Shown here: positions 45,312 to 54,208 of the stretch, piece after piece
How the letters are laid out: each line of letters starts with the position of its first letter
Position numbering within the stretch: the first letter of the stretch is position 1
Position numbers and translations under genes: made by a program
Assembly (NCBI RefSeq): GCF_003967075.1
Contig: NZ_AP018664.1
Location: 2,046,001-2,110,000 of the forward strand
DNA length: 64,000 nt
From: Sphingobium amiense
GTDB taxonomy: Bacteria > Pseudomonadota > Alphaproteobacteria > Sphingomonadales > Sphingomonadaceae
Direction of reading: 5' to 3'
Notes under the pieces: generated by a model
Seen by the model: only the letters and a program-made list of their open reading frames with translations
Database searches by the model: none
Told to the model about the DNA's origin: nothing

Positions 45312-45396
45312 GTGACGCGCCGGTGACGCGCCGCCCACGCGCCTGTGACGCGACGGCGAAGCGACGCCGACGCGCCATGGCCGCGACAGTGACGCG
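45312..45396. repeat. Four direct copies of GTGACGCG
   Basis: GTGACGCG occurs at 45312-45319, 45323-45330, 45345-45352 and 45389-45396, with further CGACGC-type near copies in the 185-base gap between the epimerase gene and cvpA. The gap has no gene. Function unknown; it might be a regulatory or simple-sequence repeat. Confidence 0.4.
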
Positions 45397-45915
45397 TCAG
45401 CTATCGCCGGGCGCAGGCTTTTTCGCGCGCTGTTCGGCGAGAAATTCGCTGATCGCCTGCCCGCTGGCGTTGAGCAGCGGATAGGTGCGCGCGTCGCTGA
45501 GCCAGTCGGGGCGGCGCGCCGCGCTGCCGTAGAAAGTGTCGTAGACGAGGCTGAAGGCGAGGAAGACGAGCGTCGCGCCGATCAGCCCCTTGACCGCGCC
45601 GAACCCCGCGCCGAGCACGCGGTCGACCGGGCCGAGCACCGACTGGCGCGTGCGGCGGCCGATGGCGCGCGCAATGAGCTTGCCGATGCCGAAGGTGACG
45701 CCGAAGACGAGCACCAGCGCCAGCACCGCCGCGCCGCCGGGCGTGCCGACGAAGGCGCTGAGCAGTTCGGCGACGGGCGAATGGAACAGGCGAATCGCGA
45801 AGATCGCGAGCACCCACGCGATGAGCGAAAGCGTTTCGAGCACGAAACCGCGCATGAGGCCGAGCACGGCGCAACCGCCGATGGCGACGAGGACGAGGAT
45901 GTCGATGGCGTTCAT
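45397..45915 (-). CDS. CvpA-family membrane protein
   Basis: The 172 residues have four transmembrane segments and the family motif near the start (AIDILVLVAIGGCAVLGLMRGFVLETLSLIAWVLA). Homologues affect colicin V export, biofilm or bile tolerance; the precise role is unclear. It lies 12 bases downstream of radA in the same transcript. Confidence 0.9.
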   Translation of the reverse strand: MNAIDILVLVAIGGCAVLGLMRGFVLETLSLIAWVLAIFAIRLFHSPVAELLSAFVGTPGGAAVLALVLVFGVTFGIGKLIARAIGRRTRQSVLGPVDRVLGAGFGAVKGLIGATLVFLAFSLVYDTFYGSAARRPDWLSDARTYPLLNASGQAISEFLAEQRAKKPAPGDS

Positions 45916-45927
45916 GCGCCTTGCTGG

Positions 45928-47295
45928 CTATCCGCGCCCGAGCATCTGGTCAACAAGCTGGCTCAGGGTCTTGAAGCCGCTGACCGCTATGCCCTTGACC
46001 CCGTCCGCCGCCGAAGCGGGGATATAGGCCCGGTTGAAGCCGAGTTTGGCCGCTTCGCGCAGGCGCAGCGGCGCATGGGCGACAGGGCGGATCTCGCTCG
46101 ACAGCGCGATTTCGCCGAAGAGGACGACATCGGCGGCGACGGGCCGTTCCGACAGGGCGGAGATGAGCGCGGCGGCGACCGCAAGGTCGGCGGCGGGATC
46201 GCTCAGGCGATATCCGCCTGCGACGTTCAGATAGACTTCCGCCGTCGAGAAGCTGAGGCCGCAGCGCGCCTCCAGCACGGCGAGGATCATCGCGAGCCGC
46301 CCGCTGTCCCAGCCGACGACGGCGCGCCGGGGCGTCGCGCCGCTCGACAGGCGCACGACCAGCGCCTGTATCTCCACCAGAACGGGCCGCGTTCCCTCCA
46401 GCGCCGGGAAAACGGTCGCGCCCGTCACCGTTTCGTCGCGGTGGGTGAGGAACAGGGCGGAGGGATTGGTGACTTCCTCCAGACCCTCCGCCACCATGGC
46501 GAAGACGCCGATCTCGTCGGTGCCGCCGAAGCGGTTCTTGATGGCGCGCAGGATGCGATATTGATGGCTGCGCTCCCCCTCGAAAGCCAGCACGGTATCG
46601 ACCATATGTTCGAGCACGCGCGGCCCGGCGATGCTGCCGTCCTTCGTCACATGGCCGACGAGGATGAGCGCGGTGCCGCGCTGCTTGGCGAATTTGATGA
46701 GTTCCTGCGCACTGGCGCGGACCTGGCTGACCGTGCCCGGCGCGCCTTCGATCAGGTCGCTGTGCATGGTCTGGATCGAATCGATCACCAGCAGCGCGGG
46801 CGGCGGGCCGTCGCCCAATGTCGTGAGAATGTCGCGCACGGACGTGGCGCTGGCCAGTTGAACGGGCGCGTTGCCGAGGCCGAGGCGCTGGGCGCGTAGG
46901 CGGACCTGATCGGCGGCTTCCTCCCCGCTGATATAGGCGACCGACAGGCCGCGCGCGGCGATCCGTGCCGCCGCCTGAAGGAGCAGGGTCGATTTGCCGA
47001 TGCCGGGATCGCCGCCGATCAGCGTCGCCGAACCGCTGACGATGCCGCCGCCCAGCGCGCGATCAAATTCGGCGATGCCGGTCGAGGTGCGCGGCGGCAG
47101 TTCGACCCGGCTGTCGAGGCCCACGAGCGTAATGGCGCGGCCGCCGCCCTGCAGGTCATGGCGCGCGGAAAAGACGGTTTCGGCCGCTTCCTCCACGATG
47201 CTGTTCCATTCGCCGCAATCCTCGCACTGCCCCTGCCACCGGCCCGTGACGGTGCCGCATTGCTGACAGACGAACTTGCGCTTTGCCTTGGCCAT
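45928..47295 (-). CDS. radA: DNA repair protein RadA (Sms)
   Basis: The 455 residues have an N-terminal zinc finger (CQQCGTVTGRWQGQCEDCGEW), a RecA-like ATPase (GGDPGIGKSTLL), the RadA-specific KNRFG motif (RAIKNRFGGTDEIG) and a C-terminal Lon-like domain. It promotes branch migration of recombination intermediates. The ATG at 47295 puts the zinc finger at the N-terminus as is usual. Confidence 0.96.
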   Translation of the reverse strand: MAKAKRKFVCQQCGTVTGRWQGQCEDCGEWNSIVEEAAETVFSARHDLQGGGRAITLVGLDSRVELPPRTSTGIAEFDRALGGGIVSGSATLIGGDPGIGKSTLLLQAAARIAARGLSVAYISGEEAADQVRLRAQRLGLGNAPVQLASATSVRDILTTLGDGPPPALLVIDSIQTMHSDLIEGAPGTVSQVRASAQELIKFAKQRGTALILVGHVTKDGSIAGPRVLEHMVDTVLAFEGERSHQYRILRAIKNRFGGTDEIGVFAMVAEGLEEVTNPSALFLTHRDETVTGATVFPALEGTRPVLVEIQALVVRLSSGATPRRAVVGWDSGRLAMILAVLEARCGLSFSTAEVYLNVAGGYRLSDPAADLAVAAALISALSERPVAADVVLFGEIALSSEIRPVAHAPLRLREAAKLGFNRAYIPASAADGVKGIAVSGFKTLSQLVDQMLGRG

Positions 47296-47383
47296 GGCTT
47301 CGCTATGCCGCTCCGGCGCGAACATTGCAAGAACATAGCAGGAGGCTCTGGAAACATCGGGGCGGCTGACGCATTGATCGGGC

Positions 47384-48082
47384 ATGACCATGATCCGCGT
47401 CGCGAGCTACAATATCCGCAAGGCCATCGGAACGGACAGGCGGCGGGTGCCCGAGCGGGTGATCGAGGTGCTGAACGAGGTCGATGCCGACGTGATCGCC
47501 CTTCAGGAAGCGGACCGGCGGTTCGGTGTGCGGTCCGCCGCCATTCCGCCGCAGCTTCTGGAGAAAGCCAGCAACTACAAGCCCGTGCCGCTCAATGTTC
47601 AGGTCGATTCGATGGGGTGGCACGGCAACGCACTGCTGGTGCGCAAGGAGGCGGAGATCGGCGCGCACGATGTGCTGCACCTCCCCTATCTGGAGCCGCG
47701 CGGCGCGACGATGGCCGAAGTCGCGCTCAAGGGCGCGACGCTGCGCGTTTTCGGCATGCATCTCGACCTCTCCGGCCTATGGCGGCGCAAGCAGGCCGCC
47801 GCCGTGATCCATGCGGCGGGCCAGCGCGAGGCGATGCCCACGGTGCTGATGGGCGACCTCAACGAATGGAGCGCGGATCGCGGCTGCCTCGCCGACTTCG
47901 CACGCCATTACAGCTTCGCGCCGTGCGGGCGCAGCTTTCATGCGCGCCGCCCGGTGGCGCGGCTCGACCGGATCATGCATTGCGGGCGGATGACGCTCAA
48001 AGGCTGCGGCGTCCATGAAAGCGCGGCGGCGCGCAAGGCGTCGGACCATCTGCCGATCTGGGCGGATTTTATTGTTCGCTGA
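47384..48082 (+). CDS. Endonuclease/exonuclease/phosphatase family protein
   Basis: The 232-residue EEP fold has RVASYNIRKAIG, IALQEADRR (metal-binding Glu), MGDLNEWS (Asp-X-Asn) and KASDHLPIWADF (catalytic Asp-His). Substrates of such proteins range from DNA to phosphoinositides and sphingomyelin; which applies here cannot be told. It is divergent from radA with an 88-base gap. Confidence 0.88.
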   Translation: MTMIRVASYNIRKAIGTDRRRVPERVIEVLNEVDADVIALQEADRRFGVRSAAIPPQLLEKASNYKPVPLNVQVDSMGWHGNALLVRKEAEIGAHDVLHLPYLEPRGATMAEVALKGATLRVFGMHLDLSGLWRRKQAAAVIHAAGQREAMPTVLMGDLNEWSADRGCLADFARHYSFAPCGRSFHARRPVARLDRIMHCGRMTLKGCGVHESAAARKASDHLPIWADFIVR

Positions 48083-48201
48083 CGTCAGTCTCCGTTCGTT
48101 TCGAGCGTGTCGGGAAACGGTTGGCGCAGCGCCTGAGGCTTCTCGACTTCGCTCGAAGCGAACGGGTTGCATCCCGCCCCGCCCTCTGCGACGCTGCTTC
48201 C

Positions 48202-50535
48202 ATGAAGGAGAGGGAATTACGGCTGGCGCTGGTCTGCTATGGCGGGATCAGCCTTGCCGTCTACATGCATGGCATCACCAAGGAAGTGTGGCGGCTGGCG
48301 CGGGCGAGCCGGGCCTTTCACGACCATGTTCCTGCCAGCGACGGCAGCGAAGCGGTCTACCGGCAGGTGCTGGAAGCGATCGAGGCGGAAAGCGGCATCC
48401 GGCTTCGCGTCATGCCGGATATCATCGCCGGTGCGAGCGCGGGCGGGATCAACGGCATCTTCCTCGCGCAGGCGATAGAGACCGGGCAGTCGCTGGAGCC
48501 GCTGACGGACCTGTGGCTCGACAATGCGGATGTCGACCGGCTGCTCGATCCCGATGCGCGGCCCGCGCGGGCGCTCACGAAATTCTGGGCGACGCCGCTC
48601 GTCTGGATGGCGGCGCGGCGGCCGGGCGATGCGGTGGAGCGGACGGTCGCGCCCGACACGCGCGAGGAGGTGCGCATGAAGCTGTCGCGCTTCATCCGCT
48701 CGCGCTGGTTCGAGCCGCCTTTCGGGGGCGACGTGTTCACCGGGATGCTGATCGACGCGTTCGACGCCATGGAGGCGAGCGAGCGCGGGCCGGCGCTGCT
48801 GCCCGAAGGCCATCCGCTCGACCTGTTTGTCACGGTCACGGATTTTGAGGGGCATCCGCAAAGTCTCAATCTCAACAGTCCGCCGCAAGTCATTGAAACT
48901 GAACATCGCCTGTCCATCGGCTTTCGGGCGCGGGGGCGCGATGCGCGGGCCTTTGCCGACCCTGTCGAACTGTCGTTCGCCGCCCGCGCGACGGCGAGCT
49001 TTCCCGGCGCTTTCCCCCCCTTCACCGTGCGGGAAATGGACCGGGTGCTGAAGCGCCGCCACCGGAGCTGGCCGACGCGCGACGCTTTTCTGGCGCGCGC
49101 CCTGCCCCGCCATGCGGCGCGAGGGACAGCGGAGGACGCCGTGCTGATCGACGGATCGGTGCTGGCCAACGCCCCGTTCGCGCAGGCCATCGGCGCGCTG
49201 CGTAACCGGCCGTCGCGGCGGGAAGTGGACCGGCGCTTCGTCTATATCGACCCCAAGCCCGGTCATCGTTCGATCCGCCTCAATCGCGAGGGCGAGCAGG
49301 AGGATGCGCCGCGCGGCGACGACGCGCCGCTGCCCGGATTTTTCCGCACCATCTTCGGCGCGCTCAGCGACATCCCGCGCGAACAGCCGATCCGCGACAA
49401 TCTGGAAGCGATCGACCGGCATTCGGCTCGGATTCGGCGAATGCGGCGCATCCTCGACGCGCTGCGGCCCGGCATCGAGGCGGAGGTCGAGGGTGCGGTC
49501 GGGCGGATGCTGTTTCTCGACCGGCCGACGCCCGCGCGCCTGTCCGGCTGGCGGGCCAGAGCGCAGCAGCGGGCGGCGGGCGCGGCGGGCTTCGCGTTCC
49601 CGGCCTATGGGCATCTGAAACTGTCGGGCATCGTCGAATCGCTCAGCGACCTTCTTTTCCGCCTGTCGGGCGAGGAAAGCGCGATGATGCGGGAGGCATA
49701 CCGGCAGGCGGTGTGGAGCGAGGTCCGGGCGCGGGGCGCGGATCAACTCGGCGAAGCGAACGGATCGGCGAGCGGGCCGGTGGATTTCTTCCGCGCCCAT
49801 GACCTCGCCTTCCGCATCCGCCGCCTGCGTTATGTCGCGCGGCGGTTGGCCGAGACGCTGGAGCTGGAGGCGGAGAGCGACGATCCGACGGTGCAGGCGA
49901 TGCACGACGCCATTTATGGCGCGCTGGCGCTCTATGCCGAATGCGAGGATGCGGATTTTCATGGCGAGGCGGTCGTGGCGGCGGCCAAGGCGGTGCCCAC
50001 CGATGCGGGCGCGGCGCTGGACGCGGTGGCGGACGCGCGCGGCCTCAAGGCGCGGGACGATGCGGCGGACGAAATGCTGGCCGAAGCCTTTGCCGCCCTG
50101 CCCAAGGGCGGCCGCCGCACGATGCTGCTCGCCTATCTCGGCTTTCCCTTCACCGACATCGCGACACTACCGTTGCTTCAGGGTGACACTCTGGATGAAT
50201 ATGATCCGGTGAAGGTCGACCGGATTTCGCCGGAGGATTGCTCCGCCATCCGGGCGGGCAGCGCAGACGTCACTTTGAAAGGCATAGAATTCAATAATTT
50301 CGGTGCCTTCTTTAGCAGGGCTTATCGGGAAAACGACTATCTCTGGGGTCGGCTCCATGGCGTCGAGCGGCTTCTGGACATCGTGAATAGTGCAACACCC
50401 GTGGCAAGCCGTCTTTCCCCCGAGCGGCTGGCCGACTATAGGCGGGCCGCGTTTCTGGCGATCCTGGAAGAGGAAGAGTCGCGGCTGTCCCATGTGGCCG
50501 ACCTCATCGCCAGCTTGCGAAAGGAAATCGGGTGA
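48202..50535 (+). CDS. Large patatin-related protein (TIGR03607-like)
   Basis: The 777 residues have a patatin-type lipase domain: the oxyanion-type loop CYGGISLAVYMHGITKEVW, nucleophile elbow GASAGGINGIFLA (Ser near residue 78), and Asp in IDGSVLANAPFAQAIG. A long C-terminal extension of unknown function follows, including a conserved tail (GDTLDEYDPVKVDRISPEDCSAIR...GFGAFF-like). It probably hydrolyses lipids or acts as a signalling lipase. Its stop overlaps the following lipoprotein start (GTGA). Confidence 0.88.
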   Translation: MKERELRLALVCYGGISLAVYMHGITKEVWRLARASRAFHDHVPASDGSEAVYRQVLEAIEAESGIRLRVMPDIIAGASAGGINGIFLAQAIETGQSLEPLTDLWLDNADVDRLLDPDARPARALTKFWATPLVWMAARRPGDAVERTVAPDTREEVRMKLSRFIRSRWFEPPFGGDVFTGMLIDAFDAMEASERGPALLPEGHPLDLFVTVTDFEGHPQSLNLNSPPQVIETEHRLSIGFRARGRDARAFADPVELSFAARATASFPGAFPPFTVREMDRVLKRRHRSWPTRDAFLARALPRHAARGTAEDAVLIDGSVLANAPFAQAIGALRNRPSRREVDRRFVYIDPKPGHRSIRLNREGEQEDAPRGDDAPLPGFFRTIFGALSDIPREQPIRDNLEAIDRHSARIRRMRRILDALRPGIEAEVEGAVGRMLFLDRPTPARLSGWRARAQQRAAGAAGFAFPAYGHLKLSGIVESLSDLLFRLSGEESAMMREAYRQAVWSEVRARGADQLGEANGSASGPVDFFRAHDLAFRIRRLRYVARRLAETLELEAESDDPTVQAMHDAIYGALALYAECEDADFHGEAVVAAAKAVPTDAGAALDAVADARGLKARDDAADEMLAEAFAALPKGGRRTMLLAYLGFPFTDIATLPLLQGDTLDEYDPVKVDRISPEDCSAIRAGSADVTLKGIEFNNFGAFFSRAYRENDYLWGRLHGVERLLDIVNSATPVASRLSPERLADYRRAAFLAILEEEESRLSHVADLIASLRKEIG

Positions 50536-51029
50536 GCGGGCGTTGGATGCTGGTTCCGGTGATGCTGATGCTGGCCACGGCCGGCTGCCGCGACACGTCC
50601 GATCCCGTGGCGGAGACCAACAGCACGCCGCCCAAGCCCGTTGCCGTGGCGGAAGCCGCGCCCGAGACACCGCCCCCGCCGCCCGAACCCGTCGCCCTTC
50701 CCCGCCCCGGTCCGAAGGTCACGGTGCGCGCGCAGCCCGCGCCGCGCAATCCGCTGGACCTGCCGCCATCGCCCGACGATGGCGCGGTGGAGCCTTTTCC
50801 CCGAGAAGTCACCGCTTTCATGGTGGACCGCGACGGATGCGACCATTTCCGGGGAGAGCAGCCCCATGACGCGGAACGGCGCGCCTATATCGACGAGAAT
50901 GTGACCGAGCTGTGCACCGGCACCGATGCAAGGCTCGCCATGCTGCGCCGCCGCTACGCCGCCGATCCTGCGGTGATCGCCGCGCTCAAGGGATATGAGG
51001 ACCGGATCGAGGCGCCCGCGAGCTATTGA
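50532..51029 (+). CDS. Proline-rich lipoprotein, function unknown
   Basis: The 165 residues start at a GTG overlapping the patatin stop. They have a lipoprotein signal (lipobox LATAGC, Cys19), a Pro-rich linker (PETPPPPPEPVALPRPGP) and a C-terminal globular part (FMVDRDGCDHFRGEQPHD, with two Cys), which resembles a DUF seen in several sphingomonad lipoproteins. The coupling to the patatin gene suggests a shared role. Confidence 0.65.
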   Translation: MSGRWMLVPVMLMLATAGCRDTSDPVAETNSTPPKPVAVAEAAPETPPPPPEPVALPRPGPKVTVRAQPAPRNPLDLPPSPDDGAVEPFPREVTAFMVDRDGCDHFRGEQPHDAERRAYIDENVTELCTGTDARLAMLRRRYAADPAVIAALKGYEDRIEAPASY

Positions 51030-51033
51030 CGCA

Positions 51034-51321
51034 TCAGGCGATGGCGTCGATCGCCTTCGCCATGTCCACGTCCCGCTGCGACAGGCCGCCCGCGTCATGG
51101 GTGGTGAGCAGGATGTCCACCCGATTATAGACGTTCGACCATTCGGGATGATGGTCCGCCTTTTCCGCCATGATCGCCACGCGCGTCATGAAGCCGAAGG
51201 CGGCGGCGAAATCGACGAAGGTGAAGCGGCGCGAAATGCCGTCCGGCTCCGCCACCGCCGTCCATTGCGGCAGGTCCGCCAACGCCAGCGCGCGCGCTTC
51301 ATCGCTCAACTTCCCGATCAT
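51034..51321 (-). CDS. phhB: 4a-hydroxytetrahydrobiopterin dehydratase
   Basis: The 95 residues fit pterin carbinolamine dehydratase/DCoH, with [29 protein letters not shown] and [17 protein letters not shown]. It regenerates the pterin cofactor of phenylalanine hydroxylase, though a phhA gene is not in the window. It lies convergent with the lipoprotein gene and divergent from the metallopeptidase. Confidence 0.95.
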   Translation of the reverse strand: MIGKLSDEARALALADLPQWTAVAEPDGISRRFTFVDFAAAFGFMTRVAIMAEKADHHPEWSNVYNRVDILLTTHDAGGLSQRDVDMAKAIDAIA

Positions 51322-51363
51322 TCGACCCTATCCCGGCTGTGTGCTTTGGCTTATGTGGCAGCG

Positions 51364-51771
51364 ATGGCATCCGACGGTCAACCGCCCCTCTTCGCGCCCA
51401 CCGCGCAACAGATCGAGACGCTGGCGCTGGAGGCGCTGTCCCGCCTGCCCCCGCCCTTCAGCGAGCATCTCGCCCATGTCGTCCTCTTCGTCGAGGAATT
51501 CGCGGATGAAGACGTGCTCAGGGAGATGGAGATCGACGATCCGTTCGGCCTGACCGGCCTCTATACCGGCCGCCCGGTCGGACAGGACGCGCAGACGGGG
51601 GACGCGCCGCCGACCGTGCATCTCTACCGCCGCCCCCTGCTCGACGAATGGGTGGAAACGGGCGTGCCGCTCGATGCGCTCATCACGCATGTCGTAGTGC
51701 ATGAGATCGGCCATCATTTCGGCCTGTCCGATCTCGACATGCATGTGCTGGAGGACATGGTCGCGCCATGA
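51364..51771 (+). CDS. Zincin-like metallopeptidase family protein (PF06262-type)
   Basis: The 135 residues have the zinc motif HEIGHHFGLSDLDMH near residue 114-128 (HExxH with a downstream Asp) and FDEEFADEDVL-like acidic segment. Homologues are small acidic metalloproteases of unclear substrate. It overlaps ccmA by four bases. Confidence 0.85.
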   Translation: MASDGQPPLFAPTAQQIETLALEALSRLPPPFSEHLAHVVLFVEEFADEDVLREMEIDDPFGLTGLYTGRPVGQDAQTGDAPPTVHLYRRPLLDEWVETGVPLDALITHVVVHEIGHHFGLSDLDMHVLEDMVAP

Positions 51772-52370
51772 GCGGCGCGTCCCTGCGGCTTTGCGATGTC
51801 GCCTGCCTGCGCGGCGAGCGCCTGCTGTTCCGTGGCGTTTCGCTGGACCTGGCGCCGGGTGGCGCAGCGCTGCTGACCGGACCCAATGGCGTGGGCAAAT
51901 CGAGCCTCCTGCGGCTGTGCGCGGGGTTGCTGCGCCCCTATGCGGGATCGGTGGAACGCGAAGGGCGGATCGCGCTGAGCGACGAGCGGCTGGCGCTGGA
52001 TCAGGACGCGCCGCTGGAGCGGGCGCTGGGCTTCTGGGCCGGGCTGGACGGAGCCGTGCCCGGAGCGGTCGGGGCGGCGATGGATTCCGTGGCGCTGGGA
52101 CCGCTGGCGCAGGTGCCGGTGCGGATGCTGTCCACCGGGCAGCGCAAGCGCGCGATGCTGGCGCGGGTGATCGCGAGCGGCGCGCCGATCTGGCTGCTGG
52201 ACGAACCGGGCAACGGGCTGGACGATGCGTCGCTGGCGCTGCTGGGCGATGCGGTCGGAGCGCATCTGGCGCGCGGCGGGATCGTGCTCGCGGCATCGCA
52301 CCAGCCGCTTCCCCTGCCCGCCTGCACGACGATGGCGCTGGGTGACTATCGGCCCGAGGTGGCCGCATGA
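51768..52370 (+). CDS. ccmA: Heme exporter ATP-binding protein CcmA
   Basis: The 200-residue ABC ATPase has Walker A GPNGVGKSSLL, signature LSTGQRKRAMLARV, Walker B PIWLLDEPGNGLDD and H-loop ASHQPL. It works with CcmB (and CcmC/D/E elsewhere) to load heme onto the CcmE chaperone in cytochrome c maturation. It is coupled to both neighbours by four-base overlaps. Confidence 0.93.
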   Translation: MSGASLRLCDVACLRGERLLFRGVSLDLAPGGAALLTGPNGVGKSSLLRLCAGLLRPYAGSVEREGRIALSDERLALDQDAPLERALGFWAGLDGAVPGAVGAAMDSVALGPLAQVPVRMLSTGQRKRAMLARVIASGAPIWLLDEPGNGLDDASLALLGDAVGAHLARGGIVLAASHQPLPLPACTTMALGDYRPEVAA

Positions 52371-53014
52371 GGGCGCTGCGGCTCCTGATCGCGCGCGACC
52401 TGCGGCAGGCGTGGGCGTCGGCGGGGCTGTGGCTGCCCGTCGCGTTCCTGCTGCTGGTCGCCAGCCTTTATCCCTTCGCTGTGGGACCGGACGCGGCCGT
52501 GCTGGCGCGGACCGGCGGCGGCATGATCTGGATCGCAGCGCTGCTCGCCTGCCTGCTGCCGGTCGACCGGCTGATCGCGCCGGACATGGAAGCGGGCGTG
52601 CTCGACCAGATCGCGCTGCGCGGCATCGGGGAGGAGATGCTGGTGACGGCGCGGCTGATCGCACACTGGCTGGGGTTCGGGCCGCCGCTGATGCTGGCGA
52701 GCCTGCCTGCCGCCGCGCTGCTGAAGCTCGACGCGGGAACGATCCTCAAGCTGGAGGCGGGCCTGCTGCTAGGCACGCCTGCGCTGGCGGCGCTGGGGCT
52801 GCTGGTCGCGACGCTGACGGCGGGGCTGCGGTCGAGCGGGGCGCTGGCGGGGCTGCTGGCGCTGCCGCTCGCGGTGCCGCTGCTGATCTTCGGCGCGGGA
52901 TCGCTGGGCGACGGCAGCGGGGCGGCGATCAAGTTTCTGGGCGCGGCGTCGCTGCTGCTGGTGGCGATCACGCCCCTTGCCGGGGGCGCGGCGATCCGCG
53001 CCGGGCGGGAATAG
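52367..53014 (+). CDS. ccmB: Heme exporter permease CcmB
   Basis: The 215-residue membrane protein has six transmembrane helices; the motif LLACLLPVDRLIAPDMEAGVLDQIALRG is diagnostic of CcmB. It follows ccmA with an ATGA overlap. No ccmC or other cytochrome c maturation gene follows here; the region continues with minus-strand genes. Confidence 0.93.
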   Translation: MRALRLLIARDLRQAWASAGLWLPVAFLLLVASLYPFAVGPDAAVLARTGGGMIWIAALLACLLPVDRLIAPDMEAGVLDQIALRGIGEEMLVTARLIAHWLGFGPPLMLASLPAAALLKLDAGTILKLEAGLLLGTPALAALGLLVATLTAGLRSSGALAGLLALPLAVPLLIFGAGSLGDGSGAAIKFLGAASLLLVAITPLAGGAAIRAGRE

Positions 53015-53017
53015 GCA

Positions 53018-53791
53018 TCAGGCGGCGAGTTCCACCCAGACCGGCGCGTGGTCGCTGGCCTTTTCCCGGCCGCGGAAATCCCTGTCCACCTGCGCGTCGA
53101 TCATGCGGTCGGCAGCGGCGGGGCTGAGCAGCAGATGGTCGATGCGAAAGCCAGCGTCGCGCGGCCATGCGTTCATCTGATAGTCCCAGAAGGTCCAAAC
53201 GCCACCGCCAGGATGGCGCGATAGCAGCGCATCGGTCCACCCGTCCCCCAGCATACGGCGATAGGCGGCGCGGCTTTCAGGCTGCATCAGCGCGTCGTCG
53301 GCCATGGCCTTCACCGAATAGGTGTCCACATCGCGCGGGATCACATTATAATCGCCCGCCAGCACGGCGGGCACTTCCTCCGCCCAGATTTCGGCGGCGC
53401 GGGCGCGCAGCCGCTTCATCCAGCGCAGCTTGTAGTCGAATTTGGGGCCGGGCTGCGGATTGCCGTTGGGCAGGTAGATGGAGGCGACGCGCACGCCCTT
53501 CACATCGGCTTCGAGATAGCGGCTATGCTCGTCCTCCGCCTCGCCCTCCAGCCCGCGCCGGACCTCGACCGGGGTTTCGCCGCGCGCGAGGATGGCGACG
53601 CCGTTGAATCCCTTCTGCCCGTGCCAGATCGCGCCGTAACCGGCCGCTTCTATGTCCTTGACCGGGAAGGTTTCGTCGCTGGTCTTGATTTCCTGAAGGC
53701 AGGCGATGTCGGGCCGCGTTTCGTCGAGCCATTCGATCAGGCGCGGCAGGCGGGCCTTGATCCCGTTGATGTTGAAGGTGGCGATGCGCAT
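53018..53791 (-). CDS. xth: Exodeoxyribonuclease III (AP endonuclease)
   Basis: The 257 residues have RIATFNINGIKARLPRL, CLQEIKTSDETFP (metal-binding Glu), AGDYNVIPRDVDTY, and WDYQMNAWPRDAGFRIDHLLLSP with the ending KASDHAPVWVEL (Asp-His). It cleaves at abasic sites and degrades from 3' ends. It is 11 bases downstream of erpA in the same direction. Confidence 0.94.
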   Translation of the reverse strand: MRIATFNINGIKARLPRLIEWLDETRPDIACLQEIKTSDETFPVKDIEAAGYGAIWHGQKGFNGVAILARGETPVEVRRGLEGEAEDEHSRYLEADVKGVRVASIYLPNGNPQPGPKFDYKLRWMKRLRARAAEIWAEEVPAVLAGDYNVIPRDVDTYSVKAMADDALMQPESRAAYRRMLGDGWTDALLSRHPGGGVWTFWDYQMNAWPRDAGFRIDHLLLSPAAADRMIDAQVDRDFRGREKASDHAPVWVELAA

Positions 53792-53802
53792 GGGAAGCGG
53801 CG

Positions 53803-54129
53803 TCACACCGAGAAGCTGGTGCCGCAACCGCATCCGGCGGTCGCGTTGGGGTTCGTGACCTTGAACGCCTGCCCGCCCAGATCGGAGACGAAATCGACCG
53901 CCGATCCGCGCACCAGGTCGATGCTGACATCGTCCACGACCAGCGTCACGCCGTCGCGTTCGACCGACAGATCCTCCGGCTCCACGGCTTCGGCCAGACC
54001 GAAGCGATACTGGAAGCCGGAGCAGCCGCCCCCTTCCACCGACAGGCGCAGGATCGCTGGCTTGCCCTGTTTGGCGGCAATCGCCGAGACGCGGGCAGCG
54101 GCGGATGGGGTAAGGTCGATGTCAGCCAT
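53803..54129 (-). CDS. erpA: Iron-sulfur cluster insertion protein ErpA
   Basis: The 108-residue A-type carrier has the three conserved cysteines: VEGGGCSGFQYRF and the terminal GCGCGTSFSV. It delivers [4Fe-4S] or [2Fe-2S] clusters to apoenzymes. In alphaproteobacteria it is often next to xth, as here. Confidence 0.95.
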   Translation of the reverse strand: MADIDLTPSAAARVSAIAAKQGKPAILRLSVEGGGCSGFQYRFGLAEAVEPEDLSVERDGVTLVVDDVSIDLVRGSAVDFVSDLGGQAFKVTNPNATAGCGCGTSFSV

Positions 54130-54152
54130 GATGCTTCAGATAGGAGCAAGCA

Positions 54153-54184
54153 AAAGGCCCGGCAAGCGTTGCTGCCGGGCCTTT
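54153..54184 (-). terminator. Intrinsic terminator after the M23 peptidase gene
   Basis: AAAGGCCCGGCA pairs with TGCCGGGCCTTT (12 pairs, 8-base loop), followed by TTGCTT on the minus strand. It lies 25 bases past the peptidase stop and upstream of erpA. Confidence 0.85.
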
Positions 54185-54208
54185 GCGAAACTCTTGGACG
54201 GAGTGGGG

